A stretch of DNA of 34,885 nt from a bacterium (GTDB lineage: Bacteria > Bdellovibrionota_C > UBA2361 > RFPC01), in NCBI GenBank assembly GCA_022763385.1, contig JALEGQ010000058.1:1-34885 (forward strand), read 5' to 3'. The translations under genes were made by a program, and so were the position numbers. The notes under the pieces were generated by a model. The model saw only the letters and a program-made list of their open reading frames with translations, did no database searches and had not been told where the DNA came from. The number at the start of each line of letters is the position of its first letter. Position 1 is the stretch's first letter. Below are positions 15,112-22,519 of this stretch, in pieces.

Positions 15112-16507
15112 GCAAAAGAGAGATACGATGAGTCCTGTTCGTGTGGTAGGCCGTAGGATCCTCAGCGGGGGAGCCAGCTTGGGGCTACTTTTGAGTATTG
15201 GAGGGTGTTCCACCCTCTGGACGGATGTTGCAGACGAGCCGACGTACGTGGCTGCGGCGACTGGCTCGGCCGTAGGCGCGGGGCTGGGAGCGATCGTCGG
15301 AAGTCAGACTGGGGATGCGCTTGGTGGAGTCGCGATCGGCGCGGCCGCTGGGGCGGGTGCCGGATACGCCATCGGAGGAGCGTTGGAGGAGCGTGAAGAG
15401 CGTTTCCGACGACAGGAAGAGACCCTTGATGAGCAGCAGCGAAGGCTCCGTGCCCAAGAGCAGCAGATTCAGGAGCTCCGTGGATTATCCACCGATGGAA
15501 TCACCTTTCGGAAGGACGGAACAGCGGTGAACGGAGCAGCGGTGATGGGAGGAGCAGGGTCAATGGCCCGTACTCGCCTCGGGGGGCGTCCCGCTGGAAG
15601 CCGTTATCCGATCACTGCCGCGCGAGCCGGCTATCCGAAGACTCGTCTCGGTATGGAAGGGAAGCGGCTTATCGACCCGTCGACATTGGTGAACCCCTTT
15701 TCGGATACCCCTTCTACGAGTTCTCGTGCTCGACTCTCTGTCGATGCAGTCGATCAGGATACTATGAATCAGGATACCGTGACTCAAGAGATTGGGTCTT
15801 CTTCTGGGGCGGTGATCGCGCGAGTTCCGGACCTTTCTCAACGGGAACTGCCGAAGAGGACTGAACTTCCAACACGAGATATCCCCGCGAAGAAACCATC
15901 ATCGAGGGAGGTTCTTCGGAAGGCGGTTCGAAAAGCCGCACCCCTTCGGGAGTCGACGCTCGATGAGGAGGTTGTCGCGGTTGCCAAGACCGGAAAGCAT
16001 GAGCTCCCAACTGAATCCGAAGAAGTTTCGGTGGCTTCTCGCGAAGTGATGCCCGGAGTCGTGGGAGGAATTGCAGTAGAGAAGTCCGCGCAGGTGCTTC
16101 CTGAGAGGGCGCTTCCTAAGAAGGCAATGCCGCAGGTGGAAGATGGGAAGCGAGTGGAGGTGGCTTCGGCGAAGTCTGGTGACGCTTTGCGCCAAGAGGA
16201 CACAGAGATTGAAGCTTCCGACGAGACTGCTCGGCTCGTTGAAACGACCGAGGAGTGTGGAAAGGCGTCAGAGGAGGCCGCTCGGGGGAACGCAGCAGAA
16301 TCCACTGCGGATAAGCTCTTTTATTTTCGGCGAGCGCTTCGGCTCTGTCCAGATGCGCCGGAATGGCATGTTGAGCTCGGGAGGGTGTACCGTTCTCTCG
16401 GAAGACACGAGGATGCGAAGTTTGAGTATGAAGAGGCACTCCGTATTCAACCAGAGTTTGAAGCCGCAAAGAATGGTCTTGAAGGGCTTCCAGAAAATCT
16501 TTACTGA
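15101..16507 (+). CDS. Glycine-zipper lipoprotein with coiled coil and C-terminal TPR-like region
   Basis: The 468-residue product has a signal segment ending LLSIGGC (Cys36), a probable lipobox. A glycine-zipper stretch follows (about 53-90: AVGAGLGAIVGSQTGDALGG and similar), then a glutamine/glutamate/arginine coiled coil (about 94-125). A long low-complexity, probably disordered middle (about 130-395) is rich in Arg/Pro/Glu with repeated REL/PKR patterns. TPR-like helices end the protein (about 403-468: LFYFRRALRLCPDAPEWHVE, YRSLGRHEDAKFEYEEALRI). Glycine zippers are usual in outer-membrane lipoproteins of the YMGG/SlyB type; the TPR end would bind a partner. ATG 15101 overlaps the previous gene; ATG 15128 is another possible start. 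Its front part is a close relative of the front part of the next gene. Confidence 0.8.
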   Translation: MVSKQKRDTMSPVRVVGRRILSGGASLGLLLSIGGCSTLWTDVADEPTYVAAATGSAVGAGLGAIVGSQTGDALGGVAIGAAAGAGAGYAIGGALEEREERFRRQEETLDEQQRRLRAQEQQIQELRGLSTDGITFRKDGTAVNGAAVMGGAGSMARTRLGGRPAGSRYPITAARAGYPKTRLGMEGKRLIDPSTLVNPFSDTPSTSSRARLSVDAVDQDTMNQDTVTQEIGSSSGAVIARVPDLSQRELPKRTELPTRDIPAKKPSSREVLRKAVRKAAPLRESTLDEEVVAVAKTGKHELPTESEEVSVASREVMPGVVGGIAVEKSAQVLPERALPKKAMPQVEDGKRVEVASAKSGDALRQEDTEIEASDETARLVETTEECGKASEEAARGNAAESTADKLFYFRRALRLCPDAPEWHVELGRVYRSLGRHEDAKFEYEEALRIQPEFEAAKNGLEGLPENLY

Positions 16508-16528
16508 CCGTTCGCGAGGAGGTGCGAT

Positions 16529-17278
16529 ATGAACTCCGGTATGCAGAGACGAATCCTCTGTCTGTGTTGCGCGCTTCTTTTATTGACGGGGTGCAGCTCT
16601 ACTTCGTTCGGGGCGAGAGAGAAGGGGGCCCTTGGTGGAACAGCCGTCGGGGCGGGCCTCGGAGCAATTATCGGCTCAGCAAGTGGGGACGCTGGAGTCG
16701 GTACGGCTATCGGCGCTGGGATCGGAGCGCTTTCTGGGGCACTCATCGGGAATGAAGTACAGAAAGAAGAGGATCGTCGAAACGCTCAGGATGCGAGGCT
16801 TGATGAGAACCAGCGGCTCATCGAGGAAAATGAACGACTTCTCCAGGAGCTCCGACGTCAGGGGCAAGATGCACGACTTACTGACCGGGGTGTCGTGGTG
16901 AATATCCCGGATGTGCTCTTTGCTTTCGACCGTTTTGGGTTGACACCAGAGGCCAAGAGTACGATTCGGGAGATCGCTCAAACTGTTCGTGAGGAGGGCG
17001 ATGATGCTGAGCAGGGGAGTTCTTTCTCTATTTCGGGGAGGGCGATCTCAATTGAGGGACACACTGACTCTGTCGGGACGATGAGCTACAACCAGGATCT
17101 TTCGTTGAGACGGGCACGAAGTGTCGCCAAGGCTTTGGAATCAGAAGGAATCTCTCGCTCTCGACTCTTTGTCCGAGCGTTCGGAGAAGGAGATCCGATT
17201 GCTTCGAATTCGACCGAAGCTGGACGAGCGAGGAACCGGCGGGTGGAAATCATCGTTGAGAATCCGGCTGTGCGGTAA
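16529..17278 (+). CDS. OmpA-family glycine-zipper lipoprotein
   Basis: ATG 16529 follows GAGGAGGTG. The 249-residue product has a canonical lipobox, LLLLTGCSS (Cys22), a glycine zipper (about 34-74), a charged coiled coil (about 78-112) and a C-terminal OmpA domain (about 120-246). Landmarks of the peptidoglycan-binding domain are present: FAFDRFGLTPEAKSTI, IEGHTDSVG, the YNQDLSLRRARSV helix, and AFGEGDPIASNSTEAGRARN before RRVEI. Such proteins, comparable in layout to E. coli YiaD, tie the outer membrane to the cell wall by binding diaminopimelate; the usual D180 and R237 positions are kept. It is 21 bases downstream of the glycine-zipper/TPR lipoprotein gene, and the zipper-plus-coil module looks duplicated between the two. 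It closes the envelope cluster. Confidence 0.93.
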   Translation: MNSGMQRRILCLCCALLLLTGCSSTSFGAREKGALGGTAVGAGLGAIIGSASGDAGVGTAIGAGIGALSGALIGNEVQKEEDRRNAQDARLDENQRLIEENERLLQELRRQGQDARLTDRGVVVNIPDVLFAFDRFGLTPEAKSTIREIAQTVREEGDDAEQGSSFSISGRAISIEGHTDSVGTMSYNQDLSLRRARSVAKALESEGISRSRLFVRAFGEGDPIASNSTEAGRARNRRVEIIVENPAVR

Positions 17279-17402
17279 GGAACTCTGGGATAGGCAGCTG
17301 CTGGGATTACGGCGTCCTTGTCTTTGAGGAGGGGCTTCGACCGATTCATTAAGAGATCTCTCTCTTGCGCCGATAAACGAGGGGGAGACACTGACACGGT
17401 TC

Positions 17403-18308
17403 ATGAGCATTCACCTCAAATCCCTCATATTTAGTCCTGAAACGGCGCCGAGGAATCGACTGAAGCAGGCGCTCATGCAGACCCGACTCCGTACCACGAG
17501 TTTTTTCGCCCGGGATTCTCGCGAAGCCCTGAGATTCGTGGGACGGGAGAAAGATCTTGCGGTAATCTTCATTCGCTCCTCTCTTTCTCCGAAGGCAATT
17601 AATGCATTTCAAACTGAGGTTGCTCAGGCGGAGCTCACCTATAAACCGATCTTCGCTCTGCTCCTTGATGCCGACCACAACGTGAGTGAGCATGTTTCTC
17701 GGTACTATGTTGGTGGTATGGAAGGATTTCTTCAGGAGCCTTTCGCAACAGATACCGTAGATGAGTTGCTGGATATCGCGTTCCAAAACCGAAAGCGCCA
17801 GGTGGATGAGGAAGAGAAACGGTTAAACGCCCTTCGATTCATGATACGAGATGGTCTTCAATTGGTGGATGAGGCGGCCCTTCAGCGATACCTCAATGAG
17901 CGGCGGGGTGGTGGATTTGCCCTTCGTCGGATGAAGCGACTTCGACTTCGGACCAGGAAGGCAGGGGATGATCTTGTTCCCGAGATACTTCTTCGGTTAC
18001 TGGAAGAAGAGGTTGTTCTCCAAGGGGAGAACCTCGAGCTGGAGCGCTTCGTTCCACGGGAAACAAAAGTCGCCTTCGCCGAACATCCGGGAAAGATCCT
18101 GTCAACGATTCTCTCCGATCGAAACCTCTCTTCAGAGCGTCTCGCAACGCTACTCGATGTTGAGCAGAGTTATTTAGAGGAGTTATTGGCGGAGCAGGCG
18201 GGGATCACACCGCAGGTCTCTAAGGGGCTGGCGAGGATCCTTGGAAATACCGAGGATTACTGGCTCTCCCTGCAAAAGGCTTACGAACTCTACATTTCTC
18301 GACAGTAG
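17403..18308 (+). CDS. Pseudo-receiver domain fused to a HigA-like helix-turn-helix
   Basis: The N-terminal 130 residues resemble a CheY-like receiver in strand/helix order (LKSLIFSPE, DLAVIFIRSS, YKPIFALLLDA, GGMEGFLQEPF). The residues needed for phosphorylation are missing: arginine 58 stands near the end of strand 3 where the acceptor aspartate belongs, and glutamate 112 replaces the conserved lysine before PF. A helical linker follows (about 132-215). The C-terminus (228-298) matches HigA/VapI-type antitoxin HTH domains closely, from HPGKIL through the recognition-helix area to GITPQVSKGLARILG and DYWLSLQKAYEL. No HigB-like toxin is beside it. It is probably a DNA-binding regulator whose receiver-like part senses or binds something without phosphate transfer. 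A GAGGGGG ribosome site lies rather far from ATG 17403, so the start could differ. It converges on clpX. Confidence 0.75.
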   Translation: MSIHLKSLIFSPETAPRNRLKQALMQTRLRTTSFFARDSREALRFVGREKDLAVIFIRSSLSPKAINAFQTEVAQAELTYKPIFALLLDADHNVSEHVSRYYVGGMEGFLQEPFATDTVDELLDIAFQNRKRQVDEEEKRLNALRFMIRDGLQLVDEAALQRYLNERRGGGFALRRMKRLRLRTRKAGDDLVPEILLRLLEEEVVLQGENLELERFVPRETKVAFAEHPGKILSTILSDRNLSSERLATLLDVEQSYLEELLAEQAGITPQVSKGLARILGNTEDYWLSLQKAYELYISRQ

Positions 18309-18355
18309 TTGGGGTGAGCAGTATATCTGCAGTTCTTCTTCACCAACGGGACAAC

Positions 18356-19603
18356 TTACCCGACCATCTTTTCTGAAGAGTAGACGATGACTGGCTCTTG
18401 CTCGCTGGCGATGCTTTCCGGGGTGATAATCACCTCCTTGATATTGGTGCTGCTCGGAATATCGAACATCACATTCAGCATCGTGGTTTCTAGGATGGAA
18501 CGGAGGCCCCGTGCCCCGGTTTTTCGCTCAAGTGCCTGCTGAGCGATCGCTTGCAATGCTTCAGGCGAGAACGAAAGCTCTACCCCGTCCATCTCGATAA
18601 GGTGGGTGTACTGTTTGACGAGTGCATTCTTCGGCTCGGTCAGGATTCGAATGAGGTCTTCCTCCTTAAGAACTTCAAGGTGAGCCATTACGGGTACTCG
18701 ACCAATAAATTCAGGTATCATTCCATAGCGGAGAAAATCTTCGTTTTCGATTCTCCCCATGAGCGAACGATCGTCTTTCTCTTCTTCTTCGGTACTGGTG
18801 CCAAATCCGAGAGATTTGTTCCCAGTTCTTGCTTCGACGATTTTCTCGATACCTTCAAATGCTCCGCCGATGATAAAGAGGATGTTCGTGGTGTCGATCT
18901 GGATAAACTCTTGTTGAGGATGTTTTCGCCCCCCCTTTGGTGGCACGTTTGCCTTTGTCCCCTCCATAATTTTGAGGAGTGCCTGTTGAACACCTTCTCC
19001 CGAGACATCTCGAGTGACCGAAGGGCTATCACTTTTCCGTGATATCTTATCGATCTCATCGATGTACACGATTCCCCGTTGCGCGCGCTCCACATCGTAG
19101 TCAGCAGCTTGAAGAAGATTCACGATGATATTCTCGACATCTTCTCCGACGTATCCCGCTTCAGTAAGACTGGTTGCATCCGCTATGGTAAAGGGAACAT
19201 TAAGGGTTCGGGCGAGTGTCTGCGCCAGGAGCGTCTTTCCGGAACCAGTTGGGCCGACCAGGAGGATATTGGACTTCTGCAGCTCTACATCATCTTTTCT
19301 GAGAAACTGATTACTCTTGATTCTCTTATAGTGATTGTGAACAGCGACTGAGAGGACCTTCTTGGCGTGGGCCTGTCCCACGATGTATTCATCGAGATCA
19401 AGGAGGATTTCTTTCGGGGTAGGGACCTTAAAGTCAAGCTCCTCCCCCTCGTACGCCGCCAACTCCTCGTGGAGGATGTCATTGCAGAGATCCACGCACT
19501 CGTCACAGATATAGACTCCTGGTCCGGCTACGAGCTTTTGGACCTCCTCCTGAGATTTTCCACAGAAGGTACAGAAGAGGGGTTTTGAGGCTTTCTTCGT
19601 CAT
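18356..19603 (-). CDS. clpX: ClpX, ATP-binding unfoldase of the ClpXP protease
   Basis: ClpX is a hexameric AAA+ unfoldase that recognises tagged proteins and feeds them to ClpP. From ATG 19603 (AAAAGGACA upstream) it has 415 residues, the normal length. The N-terminal zinc-binding domain has CTFCGKS and CDEC (Cys 11, 14, 33, 36). Walker A is GPTGSGKT (117-124) and Walker B is IVYIDEIDK, with GYVGEDVEN pore-region and sensor sequences as expected. The segment NKSLGFG corresponds to the IGF loop that docks on ClpP, with leucine for isoleucine. No clpP or lon is next to it in the window; upstream is a divergent small gene, and downstream a convergent HigA-like regulator. The first 13 residues of a longer frame, back to 19642, are not typical of ClpX and are left out. 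Confidence 0.97.
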   Translation of the reverse strand: MTKKASKPLFCTFCGKSQEEVQKLVAGPGVYICDECVDLCNDILHEELAAYEGEELDFKVPTPKEILLDLDEYIVGQAHAKKVLSVAVHNHYKRIKSNQFLRKDDVELQKSNILLVGPTGSGKTLLAQTLARTLNVPFTIADATSLTEAGYVGEDVENIIVNLLQAADYDVERAQRGIVYIDEIDKISRKSDSPSVTRDVSGEGVQQALLKIMEGTKANVPPKGGRKHPQQEFIQIDTTNILFIIGGAFEGIEKIVEARTGNKSLGFGTSTEEEEKDDRSLMGRIENEDFLRYGMIPEFIGRVPVMAHLEVLKEEDLIRILTEPKNALVKQYTHLIEMDGVELSFSPEALQAIAQQALERKTGARGLRSILETTMLNVMFDIPSSTNIKEVIITPESIASEQEPVIVYSSEKMVG

Positions 19604-19824
19604 AGGAGTGTCCTTTTCAGTCGCTCTCTGCGGTACTCGCAAGTTCGATTCCTGATTTCCTCATCCGGGAAAAAGGCTTCTTCTCATGAGATGCAGGGAG
19701 TCCCGTTGGCGAATCGTCGTGAACGGCCCATATGGGGAGAAACTCGGCAGATTATGGATTTTTCTGGAGAAAATCTGGAACGCTATTATCTCATTCGTTG
19801 CCTGCGACGGGAAAAACCTTTCTC

Positions 19825-19853
19825 TTGCTCCCTTCTTGACCCTTCCGTATTCT
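19825..19853 (+). promoter_or_regulatory. Possible promoter of the 19884 gene
   Basis: TTGCTC (19825-19830), a 17-base spacer and TATTCT (19848-19853) lie about 30 bases before the ATG at 19884. Spacing is ideal but each box matches the consensus only in part. The rest of 19604-19883, between clpX and this gene, shows no gene that I can support. Confidence 0.3.
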
Positions 19854-19883
19854 AAAGCAGACAAGTTTTCAGGAAGGAGAGAA

Positions 19884-20114
19884 ATGGCTGAAAAATCAGG
19901 AGAAGCGGTTCTTGCACTGGAGAGCGGAGCCCGTGTGAAGCGTAAAGGCGAGGGGCGTGGATCCTTAGGTACGGTAAAGGAGATCCGCTCCGAGATAACC
20001 GCCTCTGGAGGAGACTCTGCGGACAAGGGGCTTATGGTGGTGGTAAACTGGGATACGGGAACGCAGTCCTATCTCACTCCGAACAGCCTCGATGTCGTTG
20101 CTGCTTCATCTTAA
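19884..20114 (+). CDS. Small hypothetical protein with an SH3/KOW-like strand pattern (76 aa)
   Basis: ATG 19884 is five bases after AGGAAGGAG; the longer frame from 19686 has no such site and looks non-coding at its front. The product is soluble, with alternating strand-like segments: GARVKRKGEGRGSLGTVKEI, then KGLMVVVNWDTGTQSYLTPN and SLDVV. Both the GTV turn early in the domain and the VVNWDTG...SYL ending are reminiscent of small beta-barrel folds such as KOW or SH3-like modules, including carbon-fixation or ribosome-associated small proteins. I do not recognise a named family. It stands alone on the plus strand between divergent clpX and convergent rpe (8 bases away), so it is probably its own transcription unit. 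Confidence 0.7.
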   Translation: MAEKSGEAVLALESGARVKRKGEGRGSLGTVKEIRSEITASGGDSADKGLMVVVNWDTGTQSYLTPNSLDVVAASS

Positions 20115-20122
20115 AGTCCTAT

Positions 20123-20833
20123 TCAGTTAATTCGCGCCGTCACGGCCTCCGGACTTACTGCCTGACGGAGGTCCTCGATTGCTTTCTTGCGATCTTTTGA
20201 GCCGAAGATGTACGAGCCGGCCACAAATACGTCGGCGCCCGCAGCAAAGCAGAGTTGGCCGGTCTCTGGCTGAATTCCACCATCTACCTGGATCTGGAAT
20301 GAAAGCTTTTTCTCCTGACGGAGATGGGCGAGTTGTTCAATTTTCCCGACACAGCTTGAGAGGAACGGTTGTCCGCCCCAACCAGGGTTGACCGTCATGA
20401 CAAGAACAAGATCTACGAGATCAAGGACAGGGCGTATCGCCTCGACCGGAGTTGCCGGATTGATGGCGACTCCGCATTGAATGCCGTATTCCTTGATCGC
20501 CCCGAGGGAACGGTGCAGGTGTGGACAAACCTCTTGGTGAACGGTGATGAGCTCCGCCCCAGCTTTTACGAACTCTTTAAAGTGCTTCTCTGGTTGTTCG
20601 ATCATGAGGTGAACATCGAGAAAGTGATCAACGGTTTTTTTTACGGCCTCAACCATATTGGCACCAAAGGTGATTGGGGGAACGAAGCTGCCATCCATCA
20701 CATCGATGTGAATCCAATCTGTTCCACCATTAGCGATGTCCTGAACTTCATGGGCGAGATAGCAGAGATCTGCTGCGAGGACGGAAGTAGCGATGCGAGC
20801 CGGTTGTTTCGCTCCTGGTCGTGGTGTTGTCAT
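20123..20833 (-). CDS. rpe: Ribulose-phosphate 3-epimerase
   Basis: Rpe interconverts ribulose 5-phosphate and xylulose 5-phosphate in the pentose phosphate pathway. The 236-residue protein is a TIM barrel of normal length. Signature segments are IHIDVMDGSFVPPITFG (metal-binding His and Asp), DVHLMIEQPE, VLVMTVNPGWGGQPF and QVDGGI near the phosphate site. The ATG at 20833 follows GGAGATCC. The gene is third in a minus-strand run def-fmt-rpe, 26 bases after fmt, and converges on a small plus-strand gene with 8 bases between. Its product and the Dxs substrate glyceraldehyde 3-phosphate are linked through central sugar metabolism, but the two genes are far apart here. No anomalies are visible in the catalytic segments. 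Confidence 0.97.
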   Translation of the reverse strand: MTTPRPGAKQPARIATSVLAADLCYLAHEVQDIANGGTDWIHIDVMDGSFVPPITFGANMVEAVKKTVDHFLDVHLMIEQPEKHFKEFVKAGAELITVHQEVCPHLHRSLGAIKEYGIQCGVAINPATPVEAIRPVLDLVDLVLVMTVNPGWGGQPFLSSCVGKIEQLAHLRQEKKLSFQIQVDGGIQPETGQLCFAAGADVFVAGSYIFGSKDRKKAIEDLRQAVSPEAVTARIN

Positions 20834-20859
20834 AAAGGATCTCCATCAATTGTATGCAT

Positions 20860-21876
20860 TCACGTCTTTACCGAGTTCTTCTGACTAGGCAGAAGAAGTC
20901 TCTCTCGAGAAGCGATCTCTTGCCCCTTTAAGAACTCGGATGTGGAGAGCTTTGCCTTCCCCTCCAATTGCAGCTCTGAAATTCCCACTGTTTGATCAGA
21001 GCACTGTACCTCCAAGGTGCCGTTTTCAGCGCGAGAGATTTCTCCCGGTGAGAAAGTTTCTCCAGCCTCTCCCTCCAGAGGAGGAAGTGAACGGGCATTA
21101 AGCAATTTGAGTCGCTTCCCCCGAAAAAAAGTGTAAGCACCTGGAAAGGGAGCGAGCGCTCTGATGTGAGCCGCTACCTCTTTCGCCGGTTTGTGCCAAT
21201 CAATGAGGCACTCATCTTTGTGGATTTTTTTGGCATAAGTCACCCCACACTCATCTTGAGTCGTTGCGGTACACCTTCCTGAAACGATCATCGGAAGGTA
21301 TTGCACGAGCATCTCTCCTCCGAGCGCGGCGAGTGCGTCGTGGAGCTCTCCCCCAGTGGTGGTCTCCGTGATCGGAATTCGAGCCTGCGCAAAATAGGGG
21401 CCCGTGTCCAAGCCTTCCTCCATCTGCATCAGCGATATCCCGCTCTCTGTGTCGTTCGCCATGATGGCCCGCTGTATGGGAGCCGCGCCTCTCCATCGGG
21501 GGAGGAGTGAGGCGTGAATATTCACCGATCCACTCCTCGGATAGTGCAGGCAGGGAAGGGGAAGGATCTGTCCGAAGGCGCAGACTACCGCGACATCTGG
21601 AGTCTCCCCAAGGACCCTTGATAGCTCCTCTTGCCATTCGTCCCAGCAGGAACGAATGTTCTCGGGTTGAAGGACAGGAATCTGATGTTCTTCTGCGAGT
21701 TGCTTAACCGGAGAAGGAGAGAGTTTCTTTCCCCTTCCGGAAGGTCTGTCCGGCTGTGTGACGACGCCTGCCACCTCAAAGACCGGATCGGTATGCTCCG
21801 GAGGAGTCGTCAGAAGCGCTCGAAGAGGGGGAACGGCAAAGTCTGGTGTTCCGTAGTAGAGAACCCGAATCGTCAT
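20860..21876 (-). CDS. fmt: Methionyl-tRNA formyltransferase
   Basis: Fmt formylates the methionine on initiator tRNA using 10-formyltetrahydrofolate. The protein has 338 residues, slightly longer than the typical 310-320. The N-terminal Rossmann-like domain has VLYYGTPDFAVPPLRALL, VVTQPDRPSGRGKKLSPSPV and the folate-binding segment VNIHASLLPRWRGAAPIQRA with the SLLP motif. D155 in EEGLDTGP is also as expected. The C-terminal OB-like domain follows (LAPFPGAYTFFRGKRLKL). The start ATG 21876 is close behind GGGGAGAG. The gene follows def by 45 bases on the same strand, the common bacterial order for the two enzymes that add and later remove the formyl group. The last 15 or so residues are a polar extension. 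Confidence 0.97.
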   Translation of the reverse strand: MTIRVLYYGTPDFAVPPLRALLTTPPEHTDPVFEVAGVVTQPDRPSGRGKKLSPSPVKQLAEEHQIPVLQPENIRSCWDEWQEELSRVLGETPDVAVVCAFGQILPLPCLHYPRSGSVNIHASLLPRWRGAAPIQRAIMANDTESGISLMQMEEGLDTGPYFAQARIPITETTTGGELHDALAALGGEMLVQYLPMIVSGRCTATTQDECGVTYAKKIHKDECLIDWHKPAKEVAAHIRALAPFPGAYTFFRGKRLKLLNARSLPPLEGEAGETFSPGEISRAENGTLEVQCSDQTVGISELQLEGKAKLSTSEFLKGQEIASRERLLLPSQKNSVKT

Positions 21877-21921
21877 ATCTCTCCCCTCGGCTGCTGTATC
21901 TGAGAATGCTTCCCGATAGCG

Positions 21922-22407
21922 TTACCTCTTCCACTTCTTCTTAAACATATTGCGCTTCAACTGGCTCAAATGATCGATAAAGAGTACTCCATCGAGATGA
22001 TCGATCTCATGTTGGAGACAGATAGCAAGGAGGCCGTCAGCATGAACCACGAACGGCTTCCCATCTCGATCGTTTGCTTCTACCGAGACGGTTTCGGCTC
22101 GGATGATGGTTTCTCGAAAGTCTGGGATACTAAGGCATCCCTCTTCTGATGGGACTTCTCCGGATTTGGCGGTTATTCTCGGATTGATAAATTCTTGGAG
22201 ATGATTTCCCTCCTCTGAAACGTCAATCACCGTTACCCGCCGGAGGTCTCCGACCTGAGGTGCCGCAAGGCCAATCCCGTTCGAGTCGTACATGGTCTGT
22301 GCCATATCATCGAGGAAGGTGTGAAGTTCCGGTGAGTAGTCCTCTACACCGTTTGTTGTCTGCCGAAGGACCGCGTCAGGATAAATTCGGATATCGAGTG
22401 TCGCCAT
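21922..22407 (-). CDS. def: Peptide deformylase
   Basis: Def removes the formyl group from nascent proteins and is an iron enzyme. The start is taken at ATG 22407, giving 161 residues (MATLDIRIYPDAVLRQ...), the normal length and beginning. The frame is open upstream to 22560, but that part does not resemble deformylase and overlaps the divergent gene. The three defining motifs are intact: GIGLAAPQVG, EEGCLSIP (metal-binding Cys) and HEIDHLDGVLFIDHL (metal-binding His pair and catalytic Glu). The ribosome site is weak. It heads the minus-strand set def-fmt-rpe. The promoter should lie in the 112-base gap shared with the divergent membrane protein gene at 22520, but I see no clear boxes there. 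Confidence 0.97.
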   Translation of the reverse strand: MATLDIRIYPDAVLRQTTNGVEDYSPELHTFLDDMAQTMYDSNGIGLAAPQVGDLRRVTVIDVSEEGNHLQEFINPRITAKSGEVPSEEGCLSIPDFRETIIRAETVSVEANDRDGKPFVVHADGLLAICLQHEIDHLDGVLFIDHLSQLKRNMFKKKWKR

Positions 22408-22519
22408 GGCGAAAATCTTACCGTATCCCTCCTTGGAATTACACTCTTCATCGAGTAGAATTTCAGTGTGATAATTCATGAAGAGACGTATTTTCTTCAC
22501 CGAACAGGGATGAAGCTGG

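Noticed and set aside
17403..18308. A toxin-antitoxin operon of HigBA type
   Set aside because: No HigB/RelE-like small gene is adjacent: upstream is a lipoprotein gene with a 124-base gap and downstream is convergent clpX.
18309..18355. Inverted segments between the HigA-like gene and clpX as a two-way terminator
   Set aside because: GTTGG..GGTGA and TTCACCAAC pair only with bulges, and there is no T tract on either strand.
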